Shown here: positions 46,980 to 57,873 of the stretch, piece by piece
How the letters are laid out: each line of letters begins with the position of its first letter
Position numbering within the stretch: position 1 is the stretch's first letter
DNA from: Haberlea rhodopensis
Taxonomy: Eukaryota > Streptophyta > Magnoliopsida > Lamiales > Gesneriaceae
Direction: 5' to 3'
DNA length: 64,000 bases
Assembly (NCBI GenBank): GCA_907163345.1
Contig: CAJQUN010000020.1
Span: 6,817,722-6,881,721, forward strand
Made by a program: the position numbers and the translations under genes
The notes under the pieces: model-generated
Database searches by the model: none
Told to the model about the DNA's origin: nothing
The model's input: the letters and a program-made list of their open reading frames with translations, nothing else

Positions 46980-47575
46980 TCATTGATAACAATATAGCGG
47001 CATACCTGTCTCCGTCATCCAACAGTGGTACGCAATCAGCACCCATCGCTCGTAGGTGGCGTAATCCAGCGTCATGTGCATAGCGGCATAACCCGTCGCT
47101 ATAGAATCAGGGGCATAATCCCTCGTCATAGAGTCAGCGGCATAAAACTTCGCTATAGACATCTGGCGGCATGAACCATCGCCCTAGATGTAGCGGAATG
47201 TACCATCGCTATGAATACCCGGTGGCATAAGTCATCGCCAATAGAATAGCGGAATGAGACATCGCTATCAATACCCGGCGGCATAAACCATCGCCAATAG
47301 AATAGCGGAATGAGACATCGCTATCAATATATCCGGCGGCAAGAACCATCGCCAATCAATATAGCGGAATGAACCATCGCTATCAATACATCTGGCGGAA
47401 TGAACCATCGCCAATCAATATAGCGGAATGAACCATCGCTATCAATACATCTGGCGGAATGAATCATCGCCAATCAATATAGCGGAATGAACCATCGCTA
47501 TCAATATATCCGGCGGAATGAACCATCGCCAATCAATATAGCGGCATGAACCATCGCTATCAATATAGATAATGT
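46980..47575. repeat. alternating hairpin array in element F leader
   Basis: About 17 half-units of 28-32 bases. Nearly each half-unit has the form AGCGG..CCATCGCT or GGCGG..CCATCGCC, and the two forms alternate in the regular part (47222-47570, period about 59-60). The base at one stem edge always matches its partner: A with T, or G with C. In the element's RNA the array lies downstream of the primer binding site, in the leader. Confidence 0.85.
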
Positions 47576-47579
47576 GGTT

Positions 47580-48021
47580 GTTCCGGTCCTGTTATAGCAG
47601 CAGAATTTTTAGGACCCCTCGCTTCGACATATAGCGGCATCATATGATATCCCTCGCTTCGACAATGACAGCGGCATGTTACCTCGCTTAGACATGACAA
47701 CGACAAATATCATATTACCATCGCTTCATATGACAGCGGCAAGTACCTCCCTCGCTCGAATATAACAACTACCGGAACTTCCACTAGCTCCATGTACCTG
47801 CATCCAGGTTAATACCACAGTTCACAATATAATGATCGATATCACGTTCCAGTTATAACCACAATATTCCACATTAATCACTAGAATTGTGACTGTTCCG
47901 GTCCCAATACAATAGCGGAATTTTAGGACCCCTCGCTTCGACAATGACAGCGGCATGTTACCTCGCTTAGTCATGACAGCGGCAAGTACCTCCCTCGCTT
48001 GGAGATAAAGGCTACCGGAAC
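47580..48021. repeat. two repeat units bounded by GTTCCGGT / ACCGGAAC
   Basis: Unit 1 spans 47580-47778 and unit 2 spans 47895-48021. Both start with GTTCCGGT, contain ttaggacccctcgcttcgac and agcggcatgttacctcgct, and end with the inverse ACCGGAAC. Unit 1 has extra internal copies of the agcgg..cgct motif. Confidence 0.8.
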
Positions 48022-48425
48022 ATTCATCAATTCTACCACAATAATCAAGCACAACAGTTGATTCCATTATCACAATATATCACTATCATTTCACATATAC
48101 CATCACATGTAAGGGTTCACTACCCACGATATACATAATCAAAGGTGTAACACGTTTTACCGTCCGAAGCCCGTACGTCTCACCTTTCCTGATTTTCCCA
48201 CAAAATCAGATCCCTTAACACATAATACATGAAGGGCCAGACATCACCATTAATGCCATCACATCTCATGCTACACGATTCCTGCAATCACACTGATTAG
48301 CAACACCACTTTTCATATCATAAAAAGCACATAAACAACTAGTTGTGTCATACAACATTAATGCCATCATGCATAAGTATGTGCTATCAATAACTTCCTA
48401 GGCCCTTAACAGCCCCAAAGAGCAA
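48022..48425 (-). other. element F leader next to primer binding site
   Basis: AT-rich non-coding sequence between the repeat units and the primer binding site. Nothing else is recognised. Confidence 0.5.
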
Positions 48426-48442
48426 CCACTGCTCTGATACCA
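48426..48442 (-). other. primer binding site of element F (initiator tRNA-Met)
   Basis: TGGTATCAGAGCAGTGG on the minus strand, four bases after the 5' LTR. It sets the element's orientation. Confidence 0.9.
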
Positions 48443-48446
48443 CTAA

Positions 48447-50911
48447 TGTAAGGACCCCAAGCCCTTAACCCTTGATTAGTGTATTAATCATTATGTGTGG
48501 TACATGCTTTCAATAAAATCAATCGGGAAACACAGATGATACTTTACCATTGAATGGCAATTACAAATTTCTTTAATATTCAACATTAAGATCATCTCTA
48601 CCCACAATTAGACTCATAGATTCCACCCATTTTCATCCCCATTACACCACTATGTGAAAACTTTTATAAAAATTTGGGCAGAGTCTCCCCATAAATAGAG
48701 CTATCCCGAAATGAAAGCACAACACATAATATAATTCCCGGCCAGGGAATACACAATACTCAACAGAATACAGCAACACTAAGTAAATTCACAGCCAGGG
48801 AAGACACCACACATAAGACAACATAAATGGGTATCAACACCCACATAATACACCCATGACTCTCATATCATTAGCAATTCTACTCTTAATTGCATGCAAC
48901 ATAGAATGAAAGAGAGAAAGGCTCATGCCTTTATATACAACCCATATACAAGAATATCCGTGCTCACATGCGAGCATCATAAAGGTGTATATAAACCTCG
49001 GTTGTATATAAGTACTCTATACGATACCGTGCTCCATCAAGCCCTGGTACCACGATCCTGTGAGTACATCCCATCAACAGCTCGAGCTCAGCTCCACAGC
49101 CATCGATGTACCTGTTCACCTGCCCCAACAGAGACAGCCCCCAACGAGGTGAGCATACCAATACACAAAATCCCATAATCACAATAATGAAATTCATAAT
49201 TTACAACAAAAGTAAATACTAATGAATTTTAAACGATACTCCCTGGATGGCAATGTCCTCATCCGGGATTCCGTGTACTGTCCCTGTTCTCACAATCATC
49301 AAACTCATCAAATCTCAAAAATCAGTAAATCAACACATTGATTTAACTCATAGCATGCCTGATTCTCAAGTATCAATAATTAATGATTCCAAATTCATTA
49401 TACATGCAAACATAGATATCTCGATATCTAATACTGATTTTCAACTTTGCTACCAATCACAGATAGCTCAAATGCCTAGCATTTATTTTACAAATTCTCC
49501 ATTATACTTAGACATCTCACATGTCTCATAACGAATACATGATCCCACGATCATTCCCAGGCATCTCAAATGCCATACAATAGTCATATAAACCCAGTAC
49601 CCCATATCTCTTATAAGGTCATAATACTCTAGTATTACGCACACTTGTGGCAGCGATATCAAGACTAGGTCGTTCCATAGTCATATCGACACATATATAT
49701 ATAACCATACCCACAACCATCTAATGCAATTAAAACACATTATGCATTTCACAAATGCTTTCATATAAAGTAATGCTCGTACGTCACACGTACCTTAAAT
49801 CTCCGAAGTCCGAGCCAAACCTTGCTCGAGTCCCATGCCCCGAGGTAGAGTACATGCAGGGAGGGAAAATCGAATGAGACATCAACGAAAATTGCTCAAG
49901 AGCTCCCCATAAATTTTCGAACCCTCACTCCACAATTCGAACCCAATTAAACACAATAATTCATCTAAAACATGAATTAATCAATCAACAACATGAATAA
50001 TCGCCCCACATGCCAAAACCCCCAAAATTCGAACTCAAAGCCCTAAATTCGAACACAATTAAACATCATAATACATCTAAAACATGTAAGAAACGACCCA
50101 TAACAAGAATCGCCACACCCCTGCCAAAAACCCCAATTTTCGAACCCACTTCACGCACACATCCAAAAATTCGAACCAATCCTCACACCAACAGCAAGAA
50201 TTCGAACTAATTGAACACAAAATGGCAGGGAAAAACACGATAAGCATGAAAAAGAGGTAAAGGAGGTTACCCAATCGAAAATCGGAAGGAAAATCGACTG
50301 AAATCGAAGAACCCTAGCTTTTGGGGATCGACGCATTCTGCCAAACTCCGAACGAGAAACGCGACCAAACTTCGAATTGATGGTGTAGAAAGGAGCGCCT
50401 GGACGAGACGAAGCCACCGGTAGGTCGGACGCGCCGAACGGCGGCCGGACGGCGGCGGGCGCACCGCTTTTGCGCGCGGTGGCTGGGGCAGACGGGAATG
50501 GGCGGACGCGGGGAGAGAGAAAAGGTTAGGGGCTGAAATGAAAATTTAATTAAAATCTCGGGTTCAAATGGTATTTATAGCAAAAATACCCCGAAATACT
50601 AATAGCCCCACAAATACATCATGATTCATTAAAAATCATCTGTTTTCAAAACTTCTCTCTCTAACTCAAAAACCCTCTACCGCTGCCCACACCAAGCACC
50701 CGAGATTCCGAGTCACACTAAAAAAACCCAACTCACAGGTTTTCACCGAAATGAGAATACGATCTCAACCTCGGGATCCAACGATCCCAACTGCCTAAAT
50801 AAATGAGTTCAGAAGGCCCAACACCTCGATAAAACTCCAATTTGCCACGTAAAACCACTTTAGGGGTTATTAACACCCCGGGATTAACATCCCTAATCTC
50901 AGGTCATCACA
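48447..50911 (-). repeat. element F 5' LTR
   Basis: 2465 bp, nearly identical to 41965-44561 except for the 132-bp deletion near 49845 between ccccgag and gtagag. TATAAATA on the minus strand lies at 50573-50580. Confidence 0.95.
50573..50580 (-). promoter_or_regulatory. TATA box in element F 5' LTR
   Basis: TATAAATA in the direction of transcription, kept in both LTRs. The transcription start should lie a short way to the left. Confidence 0.55.
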
Positions 50912-50916
50912 CACTT
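50912..50916. repeat. target site duplication CACTT, right of F
   Basis: Matches 41960-41964. Removing F and one copy restores the gag frame of E. Confidence 0.95.
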
Positions 50917-51765
50917 GGTAAGCTTACTGGTGCTCTTCCCGCTAACATATTTGCCATTTGCCCCATTTGAGTTTTCAAGTTCTTAATTGATGCATCTTGA
51001 TTTTGCATCCTATTCTCCGTCATCGTCATGAACTTAGTTAGCAACTCTTCCATACTCGGCTTTGGTGGATAACCCGGTGGAGGTTGTGGATTCAAGACAT
51101 TCTTTTGGTTGGACCAAGAGAAGTTCGGATGATTCTCCACGGTTGGTTATAGTTATTGGAGTATGAGTTACCCTGTGGTGGTCTATTTCCTTCAAAATTT
51201 GCTTGTTCATTAGATAGCATAAAAGGGTTACCTGCCTGACATTCCGTGCTTGGATGGTTGCCTCCACATAAATCGCACGTGATCACTTGAGCTTGCATGG
51301 CTGTCATGCTCAAACTGTCCATCTTCTTGTTCAAAGCCTCCAATTGAGCTTGTATTGATGTCACTTCATCCACTTGATGCATCCCAATTGGTCTTTTGGG
51401 CACATTCCTTTCGGACTGCCACTGGTAACTGTTGGATGCCATCTCTTCCAAGAGTGTGAAAGCTTCCTCATGTGACTTTCTCATAATGGTACCTCCTGAT
51501 GCTGCATCAATCATAGATCTATTAGCAGAAAATAAACCATTGTAAAATGTTTGTACCTGAAGCCAAATCGGAAGGACATGATGTGGGCATCTTCGAAGTA
51601 GATCCTTGAAGCGCTCCCAAGCTTCGCACAGTGTCTCCGGATCATGTTGCATGAATGTTGTGATATCATTGCGCATCTTAGCTGCCTTGTAAGGGGGAAA
51701 GTATTTTGATAGGAAGGCTTGAGCATCCCCTCCCAAGTAGTGATCGATCCTGCAGGCAATGAATT
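50917..51765 (-). pseudogene. gypsy E gag, central segment
   Basis: Retrotransposon Gag domain with TTWEGM (in a frame shifted near 51720) and FLSKYFPPYKAAKMRNDITTF-type core, then a zinc knuckle C-x2-C-x3-H-x4-C (CDLCGGNHPSTEC near 51240-51280), then a region with a frameshift near 51125 and a coiled QNQDASIKNLK..QMGQ segment. The N-terminus is missing because B lies immediately to the right. Confidence 0.88.
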
Positions 51766-53242
51766 TGTTGGGTTTTGGAAACCCGAATAATCTTGGTTTT
51801 GATTTTAACAAAACTTGTTATTGTGTTGCTAACATATTTCATCAAGTGTGCAGTTCATAGATGATATTTTACAGCTTGATGATGTGCTAAGAAATGCCCT
51901 TGAGTTTGGTTGCTGAAATGAGGACCAGCTGGAGTACCAGTTGACCAGACCAGCTGGAGGACCAGCTGAAAGGACCAGCTAGAGTACCGGCTGGGAGGAC
52001 CAGCTGGATACCAGTTGACCAGACCAGCTGGAGTACCAGCTGGGAGGACCAGCTGGAGTACCAGCTGGGAGGACCAGCTGGGAGTACCAGTTGACCAGAC
52101 CAGCTGGGAGAACCAGCTGGAGGACCAGCTGACCAGACCAACTGGATGTGCAGACCAGCTGACCAGACAAACTGGTGACCAGTCCAGCTGACCAGACCAA
52201 CTGGATGTGCAGACCAGCTGATCAGACCAACTGGTGACCAGTCCAGCTGACCAGACCAACTGGATGTGCAGACCAGCTGACCAGACCAACTGGATGTACA
52301 AACCAGCTGACCAGACCAACTGGTGACCAGTCCAGCTGACAAGACCAACTGGTTGTGCAGTTCAGCTGACCAGACCAACTGGCTGACCAGACAAGCTGAC
52401 CAGACCAGCTGACTTCCAAAAATAGCCCAGAAGCAGAATATGACCGTTGCAATGTTTGAAAGCTTACCAAAACTGTCCCAACGGTTATATTCTTGTATCT
52501 AACGTGTATATCATTACTTGGGGCTATATATACATGATTTGGAAGCTCAATAACAGCTGATTGAAGATCAATCCAAGCCTTCCAAAGCAAACCCACTTGG
52601 GATTCAATTGAGGAACTTCAAAGACAAAAGCTGCTAAATGAAGAGCACTCCTCAAACCTTTGGCACCTCTTACCTTGCAGTATCAGATTCATTATGGAAT
52701 CATTTGTGCCTTTGTATTCACTCTATTCATTGTATTTGTGAGCTAAAATAGAAGAGTGAATACCATTGTAACGGTTGATGATTCATCACAACCGATTGAG
52801 AGGTCTTTGTATGTGAGACATTAAAGAACATACATAGTTGAGTTGCTAGGAGTTCTAGTTGGATGGGGAATGCCCAACTGGACCGGGTTTGTACAAAGAG
52901 TTGTATAAATCAAAGTCTTCTAGTGTATCCTTCCATGAGATGGAAGAAGGGGAGATGTAGAAGTGTTGTGCTTCGAACTTCCAGAAACAAATGCTTGTGT
53001 TTTTACTTTACTGCATTTATTTACCTTACTGTTTTTACATACTTTATTGCATATCTTTAAAATACCTTTCAAATGTTTAATCGGTTATAGAGCGGGTTAT
53101 GTCGAGTGTCTTCCGCTCGGTTTTGTAACCGAACTCGATATAATCTCTCGGTGCAATTATTTCAAGAACACGAGCTATTGAAGCTCAAGTTGGTTGAACT
53201 CGGGTGTGGACTGGCAACCCACCCCCGAAATCGATCCTAACA
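51766..53242 (+). repeat. element B first LTR
   Basis: TGTTGGGTTTTGG to GATCCTAACA, 1477 bp. TATATATA lies at 52525-52532. It carries the long CAGCTG cluster. Confidence 0.92.
51918..52412. repeat. CCAGCTG / CCAACTGG minisatellite in element B LTR
   Basis: Dozens of copies of accagctg and accaactgg in units such as gaccagctgaccagaccaac. The first half (to about 52140) has ggaccagctggag-type units absent from the second LTR, where the array (54204-54475) is about 250 bases shorter. Confidence 0.92.
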
Positions 53243-54090
53243 AGTGGCATCAGAGCCTGGTTGTTCTTGGAAGCATTTTAACCGATTTTAGACGGAAATC
53301 TTTTAAGGAAAATTTCTCATGAGTATGAAATTATTTTCATAGCATAATTTTCTAAAACTTGGTGTATGAAAATTTTTAGCATAAAAATCAATTTCATTGC
53401 ATTCATTTTGCACGAAAATAATTTTAAAATCTATTTTAAAGGTTTAATTTTCGTTCAATCTGTTCTTAACTCATTATAAGTTTAAAATTGTTATTTTGAA
53501 ATTTTTATCTAACAATTTTCGAAGCATTTTAGTTTTCTGGCAGCTTGCAGCGACTTTGGGAAAATTGGCATAAATTCTTACTCAGATGTCCAAATGACGA
53601 ACCGTTTTTTGCATTGCAAACTAGACTCGTAGAGGTTCGCAACGGTATAGGTCTTGCAGCCTAATTCTTCACGAGGAAATACAGTTTATTCTGCAAAGCT
53701 GGACTAAGTGTGCTGTCACCGCAGAAAGATGAAATGGACATTGTTTAGTTTTGTCAAGAAATTCAAATTTGTTGCCAAGTATGCTTCATCCATCATCAAA
53801 AGAGGTTATTTTTGTTCAAAAATTAATGTACATTGTATTTTTTAAATTTGTTTTAGCCTACCCCATTTGCCCCTCACTTGCTCAAATTTTCAAATATTTT
53901 AAAATTAAGGGGGAGAGTTTAAACTCAATCCTTGAGGGGGAGTAAATTTTATTTGTCTTCCTTTTTTGATTCACACAAAAAGGGGAGAAATATGTTGTTT
54001 AAAAAAATATTGTTTTTTCTTGTTATGCAACATTGTGCTTTAATGTTCATATTTTTATTCAAGTTTTGTGATCATCAAAAAGGGGGAGAT
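53243..54090 (+). other. element B interior, non-coding, with polypurine tracts
   Basis: Starts with the primer binding site TGGCATCAGAGCCTGG at 53245-53260. It has no gag or pol. Polypurine tracts lie near 53908, 53934, 53980 and 54076-54090, the last touching the LTR. Confidence 0.85.
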
Positions 54091-55311
54091 TGTTGGGTTT
54101 TGGAAACCCGAATAATCTTGGTTTTGATTTTAACAAAACTTGTTATTGTGTTGCTAACATATTTCATCAAGTGTGCAGTTCGTAGATGATATTTTACAGC
54201 TTGAGGACCAGCTGACCAGACCAACTGGATGTGCAGACCAGCTGACCAGACAAACTGGTGACCAGTCCAGCTGACCAGACCAACTGGATGTGCAGACCAG
54301 CTGATCAGACCAACTGGTGACCAGTCCAGCTGACCAGACCAACTGATGTGCAGACCAGCTGACCAGACCAACTGGATGTACAAACCAGCTGACCAGACCA
54401 ACTGGTGACCAGTCCAGCTGACAAGACCAACTGGTTGTGCAGTTCAGCTGACCAGACCAACTGGCTGACCAGACCAGCTGACTTCCAAAAATAGCCCAGA
54501 AGCAGAATATGACCGTTGCAATGTTTGAAAGCTTACCAAAACTGTCCCAACGGTTATATTCTTGTATCTAACGTATATATCATTACTTGGGGCTATATAT
54601 ACATGATTTGGAAGCTCAATAACAGCTGATTGAAGATCAATCCAAGCTTTCCAAAGCAAACCCACTTGGGATTCAATTGAGGAACTTCAAAGACAAAAGC
54701 TGCTAAATGAAGAGCACTCCTCAAACCTTTGGCACCTCTTACCTTGCAGTATCAGATTCATTATGGAATCATTTGTGCCTTTGTATTCACTCTATTCATT
54801 GTATTTGTGAGCTAAAATAGAAGAGTGAATACCATTGTAACGGTTGATGATTCATCACAACCGATTGAGAGGTCTTTGTATGTGAGACATTAAAGAACAT
54901 ACATAGTTGAGTTGCTAGGAGTTCTAGTTGGATGGGGAATGCCCAACTGGACCGGGTTTGTACAAAGAGTTGTATAAATCAAAGTCTTCTAGTGTATCCT
55001 TCCATGAGATGGAAGAAGGGGAGATGTAGAAGCGTTGTGCTTCGAACTTTCAGAAACAAATGCTTGTGTTTTTACTTTACTGCATTTATTTACCTTACTG
55101 TTTTTACATACTTTATTGCATATCTTTAAAATACCTTTCAAATGTTTAATCGGTTATAGAGCGGGTTATGTCGAGTGTCTTCCGCTCGGTTTTGTAACCG
55201 AACTCGATATAATCTCTCGGTGCAATTATTTCAAGAACACGAGCTATTGAAGCTCAAGTTGGTTGAACTCGGGTGTGGACTGGCAACCCACCCCCGAAAT
55301 CGATCCTAACA
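54091..55311 (+). repeat. element B second LTR
   Basis: 1221 bp, nearly identical to the first LTR outside the minisatellite. Confidence 0.92.
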
Positions 55312-55439
55312 AGTGGCATCAGAGCCTGGTTGTTCTTGGAAGCATTTTAACCGATTTTAGACGGAAATCTTTTAAGGAAAATTTCTCATGAGTATGAAAT
55401 TATTTTCATAGCATAATTTTCTAAAACTTGGTGTATGAA

Positions 55440-56566
55440 TCTACAATAAACCACTCCCGTGTCTTTATTGAATGATTAATACCAAAAAACGCTTTGTGAA
55501 AACTACTAGCCTTCGATTTTGGTAAATCTATTGCTATCACACGTGTGCTAGATTTTACTTGGTTCGTCTCAACCTAAAACCCACGGCCTAATTTACTACG
55601 TCGTATCGCAATCTCCTATGGTCAATTCAATTACGATTACCAATATCATGCAAAAGGTAGCTAATCTTTTACAAGCATTAAAAACATAAATTATGCGCAA
55701 AGATCATAGAAATCAAATCAAAATCATTAATTAACTCAAGGGTTCAAACATGGGATCCCCTATGTCTTGACAAATATCTTAGCCAACAACCATAATCAAA
55801 TTATAATGCAAAAACATGTCTTTAAACAAATTTAACATCAAAATCTGATATAAAAATTAATTAAGTTCAGAAATACTAAGATAACGAGGATGTCGCTCCG
55901 TGCGTCGCTCCGTTCTTTCGTTCCTTGCGTTGCTCTTGCTCTTCAATGATTTGTGGTCTTGCCTTGGATGGAAGAATGGGTGCTAGGTTTTTGTAAAAGT
56001 TGGCCAAAGTCCTATAAAATTCGTCCCTAGGTCTGATATATAGGGCCAAAATAATTGGGAAGGAGTCCCCCTTGAACCAAACATGGAAAGTCTTTATTTT
56101 TCCAAAAACTCCTCGCGGCGATCATCTTCGTCTCCTCGCGATCGATCTTCAATCTCTACTGGACGTGATACCCAAATTAAACAAATCCGTGATCAATCTT
56201 CGTTCCCTTGCGATCGATTGCGAGTCTTCACTGTATATTGGCGATCGATCGCGAGTTCTTGCCGATCGATCGCCAATGTATTCTGTTCAGCATCCATTTT
56301 TGTGGCTCGGCGATCGATCGCGATGTTATTGCCGATCGATCGCGAGCTGTAAAAAATTAATACTTCGAGATTCAGTCCATTTTCTCACGTCTTCGCTCGG
56401 TTTGGTCCTTTTTCAACATTATTAGCTTATTTCCTCCACTTTTATCCCTTGGACCTAGATTCCTGAAATACACAAAAATATACCAAAAAGTGTAAAATCA
56501 TCCACGAATCAATACGAAAATCAATACAAAAACATAGCAAAATAAGTGTAAAATTCACACTTATCA
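55440..56566 (-). repeat. gypsy E 5' LTR, truncated at its internal end
   Basis: Matches 31171-32275. About 18 bases of the U5 end are missing where element B's stub begins, and the E primer binding site and gag start are gone. It ends at 56566 next to the target duplication TTCAC. Confidence 0.9.
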
Positions 56567-56571
56567 TTCAC
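56567..56571. repeat. target site duplication TTCAC, right of gypsy E
   Basis: Matches 31148-31152. The minus strand reads GTGAA, part of the copia C reverse-transcriptase codons. Confidence 0.9.
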
Positions 56572-57873
56572 ATCCATATGTCATATGTCATATTCATAAT
56601 ATATAGCTATAACTATTAAAATCCAAATAGACTATAGCATCACAACTGATGAAAAGTTCCCCATAGACAACTCTTTGCCTATGAGAATAACCTCTTCCCA
56701 TCAGGTAAGCTTTAAATGTCGCTACATTCACATCCACTCCAAGCTTTCACTTGTAGATCCATTTGCAGCCAATGGGAACAATTCCCAAAGATGGTCTACT
56801 AATGTCCATACCTTATTAGAGTACATGAAGTCTATTTCAAATTTCATAGCATCTCGCCAATATCCCGAAACGATGTCCAACATCGTCTCCTTGAAAGTCC
56901 AAGGATCACATCCATGGTCAAAATCATTTTGACTACTTTCTAGGAGTAAATTCAATTTATCAAGAGTTGTTGAAACATTTTCAAATCTCCTTGGTGTGTG
57001 TAAATCAAAGGTTATGATTGACTCAATTAATTTCATCGTTTTCACTTTTCTAGTGATTTGTGGTTCTTGAACCCTTTCAAATTATATTATATTGTTATTC
57101 CTTTCTAATAGAAACATTTTCTCTAGAAAGACGGCACTTGCAAAACAAACACTTTGTCTCCAATTGAATAATATAAATTTTCACAAAATAACATTAGATG
57201 GATCAACTATTCAACTCATATCCCACTTACTGCTTCACATAAGCAGAACAATCTCAAATCTTATTTGGATTATTTTTCAGTCCATATCATATATGGAGTT
57301 TTTGTCACTGTATTGGTATGAATTATGTTCAACAAATATGTAACTTTAGAGAGCTATTCAGAGAGAATCACATTATCTTTAAGATAACTCAACATCCTCT
57401 TGCACTAACATTTAGTGCTCCATATACGTCCATATGAATCAAACTCAATGGACATTCAGCACATGCTAAGTATAGTTGTATTTAAGTTATCATCCTTTTT
57501 ATATTCTTTGAATATAATCATACTAATCATTCATAAGTTCACCTAATTCAATAAAACACACATTCTTAAAAATACTGCAAATCACATTTGCAAATTTAAA
57601 AGATTATCATTCCCTATAAAAATAGGAACAATGTTCATGATTAAATCTAGAACAAATAAATAATTGCTCAAACAAGTTCCTAACAAGTCAAGATTTTATA
57701 TTAAATAAATGTTTCAAACAGTCTTTGCAACAACTCTTGCTACAATGCTTAGCCTCAGGTAGGTTTCACCTTCCTAGGGCTCTATACTCTTCTCAACATA
57801 TGCAACTATTTGCAAAGATGTGAGCACAACTGGTATCATATACCAACGAAGTAGAATCAATAGAAACATTTAA
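56567..57873 (-). pseudogene. copia C pol, 5' part (integrase end and start of reverse transcriptase)
   Basis: Minus-strand remnants. Near 57250-57180 are traces of the integrase C-terminal region with a PYEIW-like motif, and at 56880-56740 the start of reverse transcriptase with DAMKFEIDFMYSNKVWTLV. At 56640-56567 the motif region Y-Y-E-Y-D-I followed by M-D-V leads into gypsy E. Many frame changes and stops. It ends at 57873 where D2 is inserted. Confidence 0.85.

Larger units (their letters stand above)
41965..50911 (-). mobile_element. element F: large non-coding LTR retrotransposon
   Basis: An 8.9-kb element with LTRs of 2597 and 2465 bp, target duplication CACTT, a primer binding site for initiator tRNA-Met next to the right LTR and a polypurine tract next to the left LTR, so it is on the minus strand. 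The internal 3.9 kb has no gag or pol in any frame. Just inside the polypurine tract the minus strand reads gaggacgaaattctttta, a sequence typical of the end of Tekay/Del chromovirus pol, which suggests derivation from that lineage. The LTRs are very similar apart from one 132-bp deletion, so it moved recently, presumably using proteins of a relative. Confidence 0.92.
51766..55439 (+). mobile_element. element B: short non-coding copia-like LTR element with tandem stub
   Basis: A plus-strand element with LTRs 51766-53242 and 54091-55311, an initiator tRNA-Met primer binding site, an 848-bp non-coding interior and several polypurine tracts. After the second LTR the first 128 bases of the interior repeat (55312-55439) and then stop at the 5' LTR of gypsy E. 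It is therefore a broken tandem of LTR-internal-LTR-internal. GAATT (51761-51765) is the probable left target duplication, but the right one is lost. The polypurine repeats suggest a Sirevirus relative. Confidence 0.88.
31153..56566 (-). mobile_element. gypsy element E: Athila-like, with env-position ORF, multiply interrupted
   Basis: Minus-strand Ty3/gypsy element with LTRs of about 1.12 kb (31153-32275 is 3', 55440-56566 is 5'). Reading in translation order: gag, protease, reverse transcriptase, RNase H, integrase, then an extra ORF before the 3' LTR. This order and the DLGASIN protease, CDLCGGNH knuckle and extra ORF fit the Athila lineage. Three later insertions split it: H (39026-41536), F (41965-50911) and B (51766-55439). 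The 5' leader and the start of gag have been lost between B and the 5' LTR. Every gene carries frameshifts or stops, so it is dead. Confidence 0.9.
28194..57873 (-). mobile_element. copia element C: decayed outer layer of the nest
   Basis: Minus-strand Ty1/copia element represented by its 3' LTR (28194-28579), a long non-coding tail, and pol fragments on both sides of gypsy E (29960-31152 and 56567-57873). The codons flanking E rejoin in frame into the conserved reverse-transcriptase motif around M-D-V-N-T-T-F, which proves that the two parts are one gene. Its integrase region is cut at 57874 by D2, and the 5' LTR is beyond the window. Many stops and frameshifts make it the oldest recognisable element here. 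Confidence 0.88.

Noticed and set aside
46980..47575. CRISPR-like array
   Set aside because: Units are continuous tandem repeats without unique spacers, and the context is a plant retrotransposon.
42412..49531. Pairs of identical 94- and 77-residue open frames (42412, 42482, 42765 and 48894, 48964, 49247)
   Set aside because: They are duplicated because they lie in the two LTRs of F; no domain is seen and some are antisense to the element.
51855..52378. Repetitive open frames with W-S-A-G-L / S-W-S-G-Q-L units
   Set aside because: Translation of the CAGCTG minisatellite in the element B LTR, open in more than one frame and antisense to the element.
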